Positions 8,206-16,395 of a stretch of 59,455 nucleotides of DNA are shown one piece after another. This stretch comes from Pseudonocardiales bacterium (lineage in GTDB: Bacteria; Actinomycetota; Actinomycetes; Mycobacteriales; Pseudonocardiaceae): positions 1 through 59,455 of the forward strand of contig JAFAWY010000121.1 of the NCBI GenBank assembly GCA_019241525.1, given 5' to 3'. The notes under the pieces are model-generated. The model saw only the letters and a list, made by a program, of their open reading frames with translations. It ran no database searches and was not told where the DNA came from. Position 1 is the stretch's first letter. Every line of letters begins with the position of its first letter. Position numbers and translations under genes: made by a program.

Positions 8206-9516
8206 GTGACCGAGATTCCGCGCCGAGCGACGCAACGCACCGCCCGGCTGGCGAGCCTCCCGCTGGGGGTGGCTGGAAGGGTCGCTGCCGGCTGGGGCAA
8301 GCGGCTAGTCGGACACGACGCGGATGATGTCAATGCGCAGCTGTCCGCGCGCACCGCTGAGCAGTTGTTCTCCGTGCTTGGCGAGCTCAAGGGCGGTGCC
8401 ATGAAGTTCGGGCAGGCGCTGAGCGTGTTCGAGGCAGCAATTCCTGATCAGTTGGCCGCACCGTACCGCGAGGCATTGACCAAACTACAGTCAGAAGCGC
8501 CTCCGATGTCGCCGCAATCAGTGCGACGGATGCTCGACGAGCAACTCGGCACGGGATGGCGGCGCCGCTTCGCCGATTTCTCGGATGAGCCGGCTGCAGC
8601 AGCCAGCATCGGTCAAGTCCATCGGGCGGTGTGGCATGACGGTCGTGAGGTTGCCGTCAAGGTGCAATATCCAGGCGCGGACGAGGCACTGCGGTCGGAT
8701 TTGCGGCAGTTGCAAAGGTTCAGCCGGTTCTTCCAGGCGATTGTGCCGGGTATGGAAGTTAAACCATTGCTGAGCGAGTTGCGCGACCGGATGGTGGAGG
8801 AACTGGATTACCACGACGAGGCGAACAACCAGCGGGTGTTTGCCGCCGCGTTTCGTGGCCATCCCGATATCGTTGTCCCCGCGATCGTGGCGAGTGCCCC
8901 AAAGGTGATCGTTTCTGAGTGGATCAATGGCGTCCCGATGGCGCAAATCATCCGCAGCGGCTCACGATCAGAACGAGATGACATCGGTACCAAGCTGTCG
9001 CTGTTCCATTCCTGCTCACCCGCTGTTACCGGGCTGTTGCATGCAGATCCGCACCCGGGAAACTTCGTGCGCCTAGACGACGGACGGCTGGGCGTGCTGG
9101 ACTTTGGCGCTGCGGCGAAGCTGCCTGGCGGAGCTCCTCGCACTCTCGGGGTGGCAATCCGGTTAGCTGTCGAGGAACGCTCGGCCGAACTACTTGAATT
9201 GCTGCGCTCGGAAGGTTTCGTGCGGCCGGGAATGCAGCTGCGCGCCGAGGATGTGCTCGCCTATCTTAGTCCGTTCGCCGACCCCGTCCGCACCGAGATA
9301 TTTCATTTCACCCGCGCCTGGATGCAAGCCCAGGCTGAGCGGGTCGGCGATTTCTCAGGCCCGGATTTCCGTACTGGGCGGGCGCTGAACCTGCCACCGA
9401 GCTACCTGCTCATCCACCGGGTAAGCACCGGAACATTTGGGGTGCTATGCCAGCTGGACGCCACCGTGCCGTTGCGCGGAATTGCTCAGCGCTGGCAACC
9501 AGGTTTCGCGAACTGA
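8206..9516 (+). CDS. ABC1/UbiB-type atypical kinase (Rv3197 family)
   Basis: A 436-residue ABC1/ADCK/UbiB family protein. The signature motifs are visible in order: KGGAMKFGQALS (the KxGQ motif), the Ala/Ser-rich nucleotide loop ASIGQVHRA, VAVKVQYPG with the ATP-binding Lys, the catalytic loop HADPHPGNF and the metal-binding DFG in VLDFGAA. There is no quinone-synthesis gene nearby. In mycobacteria the homologue sits next to whiB7 and has been linked to intrinsic drug tolerance, which fits this context but is not shown here. GTG 8206 is chosen because it gives the family N-terminus; AAGGAGA lies 12 bases upstream, a slightly long spacing. Confidence 0.92.
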   Translation: MTEIPRRATQRTARLASLPLGVAGRVAAGWGKRLVGHDADDVNAQLSARTAEQLFSVLGELKGGAMKFGQALSVFEAAIPDQLAAPYREALTKLQSEAPPMSPQSVRRMLDEQLGTGWRRRFADFSDEPAAAASIGQVHRAVWHDGREVAVKVQYPGADEALRSDLRQLQRFSRFFQAIVPGMEVKPLLSELRDRMVEELDYHDEANNQRVFAAAFRGHPDIVVPAIVASAPKVIVSEWINGVPMAQIIRSGSRSERDDIGTKLSLFHSCSPAVTGLLHADPHPGNFVRLDDGRLGVLDFGAAAKLPGGAPRTLGVAIRLAVEERSAELLELLRSEGFVRPGMQLRAEDVLAYLSPFADPVRTEIFHFTRAWMQAQAERVGDFSGPDFRTGRALNLPPSYLLIHRVSTGTFGVLCQLDATVPLRGIAQRWQPGFAN

Positions 9517-9549
9517 ACCCTCTGCTTGCCGCCCTTCCTTACTTTTCCC

Positions 9550-9601
9550 GACATGGAGCTATATCGGGGTAAACGTCATATCCCCGATATAGCTCCATGT
9601 C
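9550..9601. terminator. 20-bp perfect inverted repeat, probable bidirectional terminator
   Basis: Arms 9550-9569 and 9582-9601 are perfectly complementary over 20 bp with a 12-base loop. It lies between the ABC1 kinase gene (+) and a small convergent gene (-), so a shared terminator is the simplest reading. It lacks a clear T-run. Confidence 0.6.
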
Positions 9602-9625
9602 CGGCGCATGCCGCGGGTCAGCGAA

Positions 9626-9784
9626 CTACAGGCGCTCGGCGGCGCGGTGGGCCCGCCGTTCTGCGTAACGGGCCAGGCGTTGCCAGCGGCGAACCGCGGC
9701 CAGCCTCCGGGCAACCTGTTCTTGCCGAGCCCGGCGCTGATCATGGCACATTCGATCTCGGGCGAGCACTTCGTACAGCAACAT
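9626..9784 (-). CDS. small arginine-rich protein, 52 aa
   Basis: A short frame encoding a 52-residue, very basic peptide that begins MLLYEVLARDRM and continues with heptad-like Arg/Ala runs such as RRLAAVRRWQRLARYAERR. ATG 9784 follows GGAG with seven bases between. Small basic helical proteins of this style are common in actinobacterial genomes and carry no known function. The whole chain is predicted helical. It lies downstream of whiB7 in the same direction, separated from it by the whiB7 terminator, and ends just before the 20-bp inverted repeat. The call rests on start signal, codon usage and resemblance to other small actinobacterial proteins, so it is moderate. Confidence 0.6.
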   Translation of the reverse strand: MLLYEVLARDRMCHDQRRARQEQVARRLAAVRRWQRLARYAERRAHRAAERL

Positions 9785-9873
9785 GGTGGCGCTCCAGGAA
9801 AGTCATAGCGATCGAGCGGAAGCCGGCTACTGGCGACCGCATGGTTGGTAGTCGTTGTGGCCAGCGGGGACCC

Positions 9874-9906
9874 AGGTTGGGGGACTCTTGAAGAGCCCCC
9901 CAACCT
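9874..9906 (-). terminator. whiB7 terminator
   Basis: Arms 9874-9883 and 9896-9906 form a stem of about ten pairs (AGGTTGGGGG with CCCCCCAACCT) extended by inner CTC/GAG pairs. It begins at the whiB7 stop codon. Confidence 0.7.
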
Positions 9907-10286
9907 CAGGCGGCGGTGCCCCGGCTGGCGGACTCGCGTTCGGCACGTTCCCGCTCCAGGGCGGCCTTGCTGGGGCGGCCACGGGGGCGCTTACGCGGGA
10001 TGACAGCCCCGTGCTCGAAGATCTCGCCGCCCCACACGCCCCACGGCTCCTGCCGGGACAACGCGCTGTCCAAGCAGGCGAGCCTGATGGGGCATTCAGT
10101 GCACAGCTGCTTGGCCTGTTCCAGCTCAGCGGGTGACTCGGCGAACCAAAGATCCGGGTTGTGATGTGAGCGGCAGGGCAAGGTGTCCGATCCGGACGGC
10201 ACCGTATCGAGCAGGGGGGCCAGCTCTGCGCTACCTAGCAGGACGGGCAACGCTCCGCCGTCCAGCGGGACGGTCGCGGTCAACAC
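9906..10286 (-). CDS. whiB7: WhiB-like redox regulator WhiB7
   Basis: A 126-residue WhiB-family iron-sulfur transcription factor. The four cluster ligands are Cys38, Cys62, Cys65 and Cys71 (C..CTECPIRLAC). The family turn WGVWGGE follows at 82-88, and the WhiB7-specific AT-hook RGRP is at 102-105 within RKRPRGRPSK. WhiB7 binds SigA and an AT-rich sequence upstream of promoters and controls intrinsic resistance to ribosome-targeting antibiotics in actinobacteria. The GTG start at 10286 is preceded by GAGGAGGAG. Upstream lie a long leader with a translated uORF and an attenuator hairpin. Position between the ABC1 kinase gene and uvrD2 matches mycobacteria. Confidence 0.96.
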   Translation of the reverse strand: MLTATVPLDGGALPVLLGSAELAPLLDTVPSGSDTLPCRSHHNPDLWFAESPAELEQAKQLCTECPIRLACLDSALSRQEPWGVWGGEIFEHGAVIPRKRPRGRPSKAALERERAERESASRGTAA

Positions 10287-10338
10287 TTGTCTCTCCTCCT
10301 CGGTGCCGGTCCGCCGCGGGATGAGTGCCTCGCAAACG

Positions 10339-10381
10339 CACCGAGGCCGCGGATCCCGCTGCGGGGTCCGCGGCCTCGGTG
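10339..10381 (-). promoter_or_regulatory. whiB7 leader attenuator hairpin
   Basis: A 19-bp stem (arms 10339-10357 and 10363-10381, one G-T wobble, 5-base loop) lies in the whiB7 leader, 52 bases before the start codon. On the transcript it begins about 24 bases after the uORF stop, and a short T-rich stretch follows it. This is the arrangement expected for uORF-dependent attenuation of whiB7. Confidence 0.75.
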
Positions 10382-10405
10382 AGCCGGATGTCGCTGGCTC
10401 GGGGA

Positions 10406-10618
10406 TCAAGGCTCCGATGCGGACTTGTGCATACGGTCGGTAGCTGGCAGATCACTGCCAATCGGGTTGATGAGGACGGGGTGGAAGGGACGCTCAGCGA
10501 GCAGCCAGCGCGCGCTCATCGGCGCGGTCCACGGACGCTTGGACTGAATGCCCCCAGACACAGCGACGAGCCCGAACTGCGGGAAGCAACGGGCACCGGT
10601 GGTCGTGTTGATCTCCAT
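10406..10618 (-). CDS. whiB7 leader peptide (uORF), 70 aa
   Basis: A 70-codon frame beginning MEINTTTGARCFPQ and ending HKSASEP, with an ideal ribosome site (AAGGAGGAG, six bases to the ATG at 10618). It sits between the whiB7 promoter and the attenuator hairpin. In mycobacteria and streptomycetes a uORF in the whiB7 leader couples ribosome stalling to read-through, and this frame is in the right place and has the right signals. The peptide has no recognisable domain, no signal peptide and no cluster of rare codons that I can point to. A regulatory role is inferred from position. Confidence 0.65.
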   Translation of the reverse strand: MEINTTTGARCFPQFGLVAVSGGIQSKRPWTAPMSARWLLAERPFHPVLINPIGSDLPATDRMHKSASEP

Positions 10619-10712
10619 CGGATACTCCTCCTTCCCGCCTGGCCCATGTGCAGTGCTGGGCGATCCACCCTGGTCAGCCGCATACCACGACCGCTTCCAG
10701 GAAGTAGGAGCA

Positions 10713-10756
10713 AGAGTAGGACCCTGCTGATACACGAGCAACCGAATTATTTTGGG
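10713..10756 (-). promoter_or_regulatory. whiB7 promoter with AT-rich WhiB7 box
   Basis: Read on the minus strand, a -35-like TTGCTC (10736-10741) and a -10-like TACTCT (10713-10718) are 17 bases apart. Directly upstream is an AT-rich tract CCCAAAATAATTCGG (10742-10756). An AT-rich element next to -35 is the known target of the WhiB7 AT-hook, so autoactivation is likely. Confidence 0.65.
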
Positions 10757-10776
10757 AATTTGTTGCTCACGCCTGT

Positions 10777-12522
10777 TCACGTCCGGCCGGCGTAGGACCG
10801 TCCCGCGGTCACCGGTGCCAGGCCGTGGAGAAACCGACTGCGCTGGCGGGAAGGCCGCCCGCCTGGGCTGCGAGTCAGCGCCCACGACAGCGCAAGCCAG
10901 CGCCGAGCCCGGGTCACTCCCACGTACAGCAACCGGCGCTCCTCCTCCAGCGCAGCCTGGTCGCCGTCAGCGTACTGAATGGGCAACGTGCCGTCGGCCA
11001 GACCGACCAGGAACACCGCATCCCATTCCAGCCCCTTTGCGGAGTGCAACGAGGCCAACGTCACACCTTGTACCGCGGGCGGATGCGCAGCATCCGCCCG
11101 CGCGTCGAGCTCGGCGACGAACTGGCCAAGATCAGCTAGGGGGATACTGGCAGCGAGATCATCGGCCAGCTCGGCGAGCGCGCGCAGCGACTCCCAACGG
11201 GTTCGGGCGGCACTGCCCGCTGGTGGCTGCGCGGTCAGACCGTGCCGGGCCAGTACCGCCCGAACGTTGGCGCCCAGCCCGGCTGCTGACTCCAGGGTGG
11301 CTGCCGTGGCGGCCGCTCGCAGCGCTCGAATCGCACTGCGCACTTCCAAGCGGTGAAAGAAGCGCTCACCGCCGCGGACCTGGACGGGGATGCCCAGCGC
11401 GTCCAAGGCTTGCTCGTAGGCCTGCGACTGAGCGTTCACCCGGTACAGCACAGCGATCTGGGCAGGCGGGACACCCTCGCGCAGCAGCTGCTCGATCGAC
11501 GCGGCTACAGCGCCGGCTTCAGCGAGTTCGTCGTCATGCTCGGTGAATGCCGGCTCCGGACCCGCCGGCTGCTGACCCTCTAACGGCAGCCGGGCACCAG
11601 CAGGGCGGCCGCGGGCACTGGAGATCACCCGATTCGCCAGCGACACCACCTGCGGAGTGGAGCGGTAGTCGCGGTGCAACCGTACCGTCACCCCATCAGG
11701 GAACCGTCGGCTGAATTCCAGGAGGAAACGAGGGGTTGCACCGGCGAAGGAATAGATGGTCTGGTTGGCATCACCGACCACGGTGAGGTCGTCACGGCCG
11801 CCTAGCCAGGCGTCGAGCACTCGCTGCTGCAGCGGGGTGACGTCCTGGTATTCGTCGATGACAAAACAGCGGTAACGGTCCCGGAACTCCTGCGCCACAT
11901 CCGGGTGTCCCTCCACGGCAGCTGCCGTGTGCAGCAGGATGTCGTCGAAGTCGAGCAACTGGTTGCGGTTTTTGAGTTCCTCGTATACGGCATACACCGC
12001 CGCGACCTGCGCTACCGGCGCCGGCGGCTGCCGCCGAGCTGCGGCCACAGCGGCCGGATACTGCACCGGGCTGATCAGGTTCGCCTTGGCCCATTCGATC
12101 TCACCCGCGAAGTCGCGGACATCGTCGGCACCGGTGGCCGCCCCCGCGCGCTGCGCGGCCTGACCGACCAGTCGCGGCTTGTGCTCCAGCAGCGGCCACG
12201 ACTGACCCCCAACCACTCGGGGCCAGAAGTAACGCAGCTGCCGAAGCGCTGCGGCATGGAAGGTGCGCGCCTGCACACCGCCTACTGCCAGGTCACGTAG
12301 CCGGGTGCGCAGCTCCCCCGCCGCGCGGGCGGTGAACGTGACAGCCAGCACCTGCCCCGGCGCGACATGACCGGTCCGGACCAGCTGGGCGATCCGCCGG
12401 GTGATGGTGCGGGTCTTTCCGGTACCTGCGCCGGCCAGCACACAGACCGGCCCGCGTGGCGCGCAGACCGCGGCGCGCTGCTCTGCGTCAAGGCCGTTCA
12501 GCGGGTCTCGGTGCTCCCCCAC
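10777..12522 (-). CDS. uvrD2: UvrD2-like DNA helicase lacking the C-terminal tetracysteine/HRDC part
   Basis: A superfamily 1A helicase of 581 residues. Motif I is [11 protein letters not shown], motif II is [11 protein letters not shown], motif III is [14 protein letters not shown], motif IV is RLHRDYRST and motif VI is [13 protein letters not shown]. The locus and sequence match UvrD2 of mycobacteria (Rv3198c). That protein is about 700 residues and ends with a tetracysteine domain and an HRDC domain. Here the protein stops shortly after the conserved [17 protein letters not shown], so both are missing. I prefer GTG 12522, which has GGAGG nine bases upstream; ATG 12531 sits directly on that site. 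whiB7 lies downstream. Confidence 0.9.
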   Translation of the reverse strand: MGEHRDPLNGLDAEQRAAVCAPRGPVCVLAGAGTGKTRTITRRIAQLVRTGHVAPGQVLAVTFTARAAGELRTRLRDLAVGGVQARTFHAAALRQLRYFWPRVVGGQSWPLLEHKPRLVGQAAQRAGAATGADDVRDFAGEIEWAKANLISPVQYPAAVAAARRQPPAPVAQVAAVYAVYEELKNRNQLLDFDDILLHTAAAVEGHPDVAQEFRDRYRCFVIDEYQDVTPLQQRVLDAWLGGRDDLTVVGDANQTIYSFAGATPRFLLEFSRRFPDGVTVRLHRDYRSTPQVVSLANRVISSARGRPAGARLPLEGQQPAGPEPAFTEHDDELAEAGAVAASIEQLLREGVPPAQIAVLYRVNAQSQAYEQALDALGIPVQVRGGERFFHRLEVRSAIRALRAAATAATLESAAGLGANVRAVLARHGLTAQPPAGSAARTRWESLRALAELADDLAASIPLADLGQFVAELDARADAAHPPAVQGVTLASLHSAKGLEWDAVFLVGLADGTLPIQYADGDQAALEEERRLLYVGVTRARRWLALSWALTRSPGGRPSRQRSRFLHGLAPVTAGRSYAGRT

Positions 12523-12582
12523 GACCGGCATCCTCCCAGAGCTGTCCGACGGTCAGGAACATCGCGCAAGGTTTCCCTGTTG

Positions 12583-12831
12583 ATGCTGAGCGTGAATGAC
12601 GTGACGATGTACTCGACGGTGTGGTGCGGCTACTGCCGGCGGCTCAAGGCACAACTGGATCGCGCGGGCATCCCCTTCCGGGAAGTGGACATCGAACACG
12701 ATGCAGCGGCCGCTGAGTTCGTGGCAGGCGTCAACGGGGGCAATCAGACGGTGCCGACCGTGCTCTTACCAAACGGTTCGGTGCTGACGAACCCGACCAT
12801 CGACGAGATCATCGCGGCCACTCCTGCCTAA
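12583..12831 (+). CDS. mrx1: mycoredoxin-1-like glutaredoxin
   Basis: An 82-residue glutaredoxin-fold protein with the redox motif CGYC at residues 15-18 (VWCGYC), the cis-proline loop TVPTV and the family segment EVDIEHDAAAAEFV. It matches Rv3198A. Mycoredoxin reduces mycothiol-protein mixed disulfides in the cytoplasm, using mycothiol as electron donor. It is divergent from uvrD2 with about 60 bases between the starts. ATG 12583 aligns with the family N-terminus; GTG 12592 is a possible alternative. Confidence 0.93.
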   Translation: MLSVNDVTMYSTVWCGYCRRLKAQLDRAGIPFREVDIEHDAAAAEFVAGVNGGNQTVPTVLLPNGSVLTNPTIDEIIAATPA

Positions 12832-12912
12832 CGCTGACCCTGCCGGAAATTGGCCACGAAGCGTTATGATTGCCCGCGTGCTTGGTCGGTAAGCGGCTGA
12901 CGCGGGGGCGGT

Positions 12913-13116
12913 GTGCCAGTGAAAACCAGGGACCGGAAACGGTGGGAACGAGAACTCACTGACCACATGCGGCGCCATGCCGCTGACCTTCATCAAGTAT
13001 CTCGGCCGCGAGCCCAGGCCGGAATGTGGATGACTGCGCCGCGGCTCATCCTCTGGACGCTCATGGTAGTGATCATCACCAGTGTGGGCTGGGCGGTTGG
13101 CCTTTACGTCTTCTAA
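12913..13116 (+). CDS. small single-helix membrane protein, 67 aa
   Basis: A 67-residue protein with a basic, His/Arg-rich N-terminal half (residues 1-40, KTRDRKRWERELTDHMRRH) and one C-terminal membrane helix (about 44-66, LILWTLMVVIITSVGWAVGL). The positive charge before the helix suggests an N-in orientation. The GTG start follows a G-rich tract. I do not recognise the family. It follows mycoredoxin by about 80 bases, and a TATGAT box lies in that gap, so it may have its own promoter. Confidence 0.65.
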   Translation: MPVKTRDRKRWERELTDHMRRHAADLHQVSRPRAQAGMWMTAPRLILWTLMVVIITSVGWAVGLYVF

Positions 13117-13150
13117 CTGGTTGACGTACTTGCCGTGGCGGGCATGCCGG

Positions 13151-14512
13151 TCACGGCAGTTCCACGCCACCCAATCCCGCCAGCGGATCGGACAGCCGCT
13201 TGGCGTCTCCCACCACGACGCCGGTGAACCGGCTGGGAGCAAAGAAATGTGCTGCGGCCTCGGCTACTTCAGCGGCTGTGACGACGCGTAGCCGGCTGGG
13301 GTGGGTAAGCAGCCAGTCGAGGTCCAGGCCAAGGCCGGCCAAGGTCACCAGCTGACCCGCCAGTCCACGCTGAGATGCCAAATTGATGGTCAGCGATCCG
13401 ATCGCGTAGTGGCGAACGCTGTCTACCTCGGCCTCACCGGGAGGCACAACGGTCATCCGGCCCAACTCGTAGCGGGTCTCCAGCAGTGCTGCCGCAGTGA
13501 CTTCACTTGCTGTGTCCGCCTCGGCGACCAATGTGGCTCCGGAAGAGGTGAACTCGAGGCCACTGTGTGCGCTGTAGGTGTAGCCCTTGTCCTCCCGGAT
13601 GTTCTCCACCCAGCGGGACGAGAAGTACCCACCGAACACCAGGTTTGCCAGCTGCAACGCCGGATAGCGTTCATCGTCACGCGGCACCGCCTGCGCGGAC
13701 AGCCGCAGCTGGGACTGCACTGCGCCGTCGCGGTGCACCAAGAGCACATCAGCGGGGGTCAAGGGTGGCAGCGGCGCCAGCCCGACGGCAGGGTGGTCGG
13801 ACTGCCAGCCCGCCAGCATTGACGCGACCAATTCGACCGCACGATCCGGCACGATGTCACCCACAAGCACCAGCACCGCGCGGCGGGGTACCACCGAACG
13901 GCGGTGCAGCGCACGAACGGCGGCCGGCGTCACCGCGGCGACGTCGTCAGGTTCGGGCCACTCCCGGGCGAACGGATGGTTGCCGTAGCGACGCCGTTGC
14001 AGCGCCTCCCGGGCGATCACCTGCGGCCTGGACCGGCTCAGCGTGAGGCGTTCCACCAGGCGGTCCCGTTCCCGGATTACCTCAGGGCTGGCATACGAGG
14101 CCGCCCTGAGTGCGTCGCCGAGCACATCGAGTGCTATGTCCAACCCGCTGGCCAGAGCTGACCCCGACACCGACAGGTGCTCAGGATCGACTACGGCCGA
14201 CAGCTCACCGCCGACAGCGGCGAGCACCTTGTCGATGGTGAACCGGTCCCGCCGGGGCGTGCCTTGCAGCAGGGTGGCGCCGAGCAACTCGGCACGGGCC
14301 GGGTGTGTGCGATGCGTGCCACCAAAAGGGATCCTCAACCGCAGTTCGACCATCGGCACCGCGGGCCGCCGCACCGCAATGACTCGCAGGCCGGTGTCCA
14401 GCACGGTATCCACAGCAGATGGTGCGCTGGGAGTGCGTGGCGGTCCTAGCGGCGGCAGCGGACGCGGCCCTAGCTCAGTGCTGCCGATCTGCTCGGCGGT
14501 GCGGTGCGGCAT
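13151..14512 (-). CDS. M16 family peptidase-like protein, probably non-catalytic partner
   Basis: A 453-residue protein with the two-domain M16 (insulinase/pitrilysin) fold. The first domain begins with LDTGLRVIAVRRPAVPMVELRLRIPFGG. Where the active subunit has HxxEH this one has HPARAELLGATLL, so the zinc site is absent. The C-terminal domain has YPALQLANLVFGGYFSSRWVENIREDKGYTYS, the R/Y-type substrate segment typical of M16. Bacterial M16 pairs of one active and one inactive subunit work as heterodimers, and this gene starts inside the stop codon of the catalytic gene (TGATG). The two are therefore almost certainly one complex. The substrate is unknown. Confidence 0.88.
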   Translation of the reverse strand: MPHRTAEQIGSTELGPRPLPPLGPPRTPSAPSAVDTVLDTGLRVIAVRRPAVPMVELRLRIPFGGTHRTHPARAELLGATLLQGTPRRDRFTIDKVLAAVGGELSAVVDPEHLSVSGSALASGLDIALDVLGDALRAASYASPEVIRERDRLVERLTLSRSRPQVIAREALQRRRYGNHPFAREWPEPDDVAAVTPAAVRALHRRSVVPRRAVLVLVGDIVPDRAVELVASMLAGWQSDHPAVGLAPLPPLTPADVLLVHRDGAVQSQLRLSAQAVPRDDERYPALQLANLVFGGYFSSRWVENIREDKGYTYSAHSGLEFTSSGATLVAEADTASEVTAAALLETRYELGRMTVVPPGEAEVDSVRHYAIGSLTINLASQRGLAGQLVTLAGLGLDLDWLLTHPSRLRVVTAAEVAEAAAHFFAPSRFTGVVVGDAKRLSDPLAGLGGVELP

Positions 14513-15858
14513 CACGCCTCCCCAACCGAAGAACCGCTTGCGGGTTCGAGCGCTGACACCGAAGAACCGCTTGCGGGTTCGACGATCAGCACAGCGCGGG
14601 AATCCGGTCGCAGCTGGCTGGCCGCCTTCGCGACTTGTTCAGCGGTCATCCCGGCCACCAGGGCGGGCGCTTCGGTGATCAATTCGGCCCGCCCGTGCAG
14701 CAACTCGAACGAGCCGATCCCGACGGTGCGGCTTACCAACCGGTCGTGCTCACGGAATAGCGTCGCAGCCCACCGAGCGGTGATGCGGGCCAACTCTTCG
14801 GGCTCGGGGCCGTTGGCAGCGAGTTCAGCAAGCTCCTCATCGGTCGCAGCGATCACTGCCTCGACGTCCACACTGCCGGGATGGATTGCGGTAATGGTGA
14901 AGGTATCCGGGTCGCGGGCATCCAGCGGCGCACCAAAGAGACCACTACCTGCACCGATATCGGTCACCAGCGCGTCGGTGTGCACCAGACGCTGCTCAAG
15001 ACGGGAAGAGTCACCGTCAGATAACACCGCAGCAACGACCTCATAGGCGAGGTAGTCCTCGAAGCTGGCAGCCGGATCGGGCATCCGGTAGCCGAGGGCC
15101 AATGCGGGTAACGGTGCATGCGGATCGCGATAGCGATGCCGACGTTCTCCCTGTGGTGGCGGCTCACCGAACGATGGCCGTAGCGGTACTGGACGCGCGG
15201 GCACGTCATCGAAGTGCCGGTGCACCAGCTCGAGTGCTGCGTCCACGGTGAAATCTCCGGACACCGTGAGCACTGCGTTACCTGGCGCATAGTAGGCGTC
15301 GAAGAACGCCGCGCAGTCTTCCACGGTGGCCGCTTCCAGCTCGGAGAAATCACCATAGCCGTTGTGCGCATTGGGAAAGGTGTCATAGAGCACTGGGGGC
15401 AGCGTGATCCAGGGGAACCCGCCATAGGGCCGGTTCAGCACGTTGAGCCGGATCTCTTCTTTGACGACGTCGACCTGATTGCGCAGGTTTTCCGCGGTGA
15501 GCCGGGGCGCCCGCATCCGGTCGGCTTCCAGGAACAGCGCGCGTTCCAACGCCGCCGACGGCACGATTTCAAAATAGTTGGTGTAATCGGGGTGAGTGGA
15601 ACCGTTGAATGTCCCGCCCGAAGCCTGCACATAACGAAAGTGGGCGAGCTTTTCCAGACTCTCGCTGCCCTGGAACATCAAATGCTCGAACAAGTGCGCG
15701 AACCCGGTGCGGCCTTGCGGTTCGGAACGAAACCCGACGTCGTAGTGCACACCGACGGCGACCACGGGAGCTGATCGGTCCGGGCAGAGCACCACCCGCA
15801 GCCCATTGGACAGGGTCTCGCGGTGCAGCTCGACCGCGGGCAAGGGGATACGGGTCAT
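14512..15858 (-). CDS. M16 family zinc peptidase, catalytic subunit
   Basis: A 448-residue M16 peptidase with the inverted zinc motif HLFEH at residues 55-59 (TGFAHLFEHLMFQGS) and the downstream glutamate region DVVKEEIRLNV. It has no signal peptide, so it is probably cytoplasmic. The C-terminus carries an 11-residue tandem duplication (LEPASGSSVSA then LEPASGSSVGEA) produced by a 33-base DNA repeat. It overlaps the upstream membrane-protein gene by four bases (ATGA) and the downstream inactive partner by one base, so the three form one operon. Confidence 0.93.
   Translation of the reverse strand: MTRIPLPAVELHRETLSNGLRVVLCPDRSAPVVAVGVHYDVGFRSEPQGRTGFAHLFEHLMFQGSESLEKLAHFRYVQASGGTFNGSTHPDYTNYFEIVPSAALERALFLEADRMRAPRLTAENLRNQVDVVKEEIRLNVLNRPYGGFPWITLPPVLYDTFPNAHNGYGDFSELEAATVEDCAAFFDAYYAPGNAVLTVSGDFTVDAALELVHRHFDDVPARPVPLRPSFGEPPPQGERRHRYRDPHAPLPALALGYRMPDPAASFEDYLAYEVVAAVLSDGDSSRLEQRLVHTDALVTDIGAGSGLFGAPLDARDPDTFTITAIHPGSVDVEAVIAATDEELAELAANGPEPEELARITARWAATLFREHDRLVSRTVGIGSFELLHGRAELITEAPALVAGMTAEQVAKAASQLRPDSRAVLIVEPASGSSVSALEPASGSSVGEA
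14525..14582. repeat. two tandem copies of a 25-base unit, 33-base period
   Basis: The same 25 bases, starting ACCGAAGAACCGC, occur at 14525-14549 and 14558-14582. The period is 33 bases, so the reading frame is kept. It lies in the 3' end of the catalytic M16 gene. Confidence 0.9.
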
Positions 15859-16304
15859 GGGCCCACCCTACGGTGGGCGACGATCCGGTCGCCGCGCAGC
15901 CGCCATGCCAGCAACGCTCCCGCGATCCCAGCGACTGCTACACCGATCGCGCCCAGACGCTGCCCATTCCTTGCTGCGTTGGGGACCCCGGTTCCGGCCA
16001 GGCGCGCGACCCATTCGCCAGCCGGCAGCCGGTCAGGCACCTCGACGAACACCACCTCGCCGAGCCGGTGACCGCACCCATCCAGCCGGGCCGGCACCAC
16101 CCGGCCCGTTACCAACTCAACGTGCACCAGATCTTCGGCATTGGCGGGGCCGCACAACACCGACTCCACCACAGTGGCCTTGGCGACGCGGAATTGGCCG
16201 CCACCGGGAGGTGGCCACAGCAACCACCCCATCCCGATCGACACGAGCACGATCATCACCGCAAGCAGCACGCCACCGGCTCGAGCGGTACCCCTGGCTG
16301 CCAC
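15855..16304 (-). CDS. two-helix membrane protein of unknown function
   Basis: A 149-residue protein with an N-terminal membrane helix (GGVLLAVMIVLVSIGMGWLLW) and a second one near the C-terminus (LGAIGVAVAGIAGALLAW). Between them is an extracytoplasmic domain of about 75 residues containing two Cys (VLCGPANAE, LDGCGHRLG) that could form a disulfide. I do not recognise the family. The end overlaps the M16 catalytic gene by four bases (ATGA), which implies co-translation. GTG 16304 is selected because it immediately precedes the first helix. Confidence 0.75.
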   Translation of the reverse strand: MAARGTARAGGVLLAVMIVLVSIGMGWLLWPPPGGGQFRVAKATVVESVLCGPANAEDLVHVELVTGRVVPARLDGCGHRLGEVVFVEVPDRLPAGEWVARLAGTGVPNAARNGQRLGAIGVAVAGIAGALLAWRLRGDRIVAHRRVGP

Positions 16305-16395
16305 CGGGCCATCGTAGCCAGGCGGCTTGTTGGCCAAGGATGTGCTGCTCAGTGAGGCTTGTAGCCGGTCGCGTGCGCTGCCCCGCGATCTGAAA

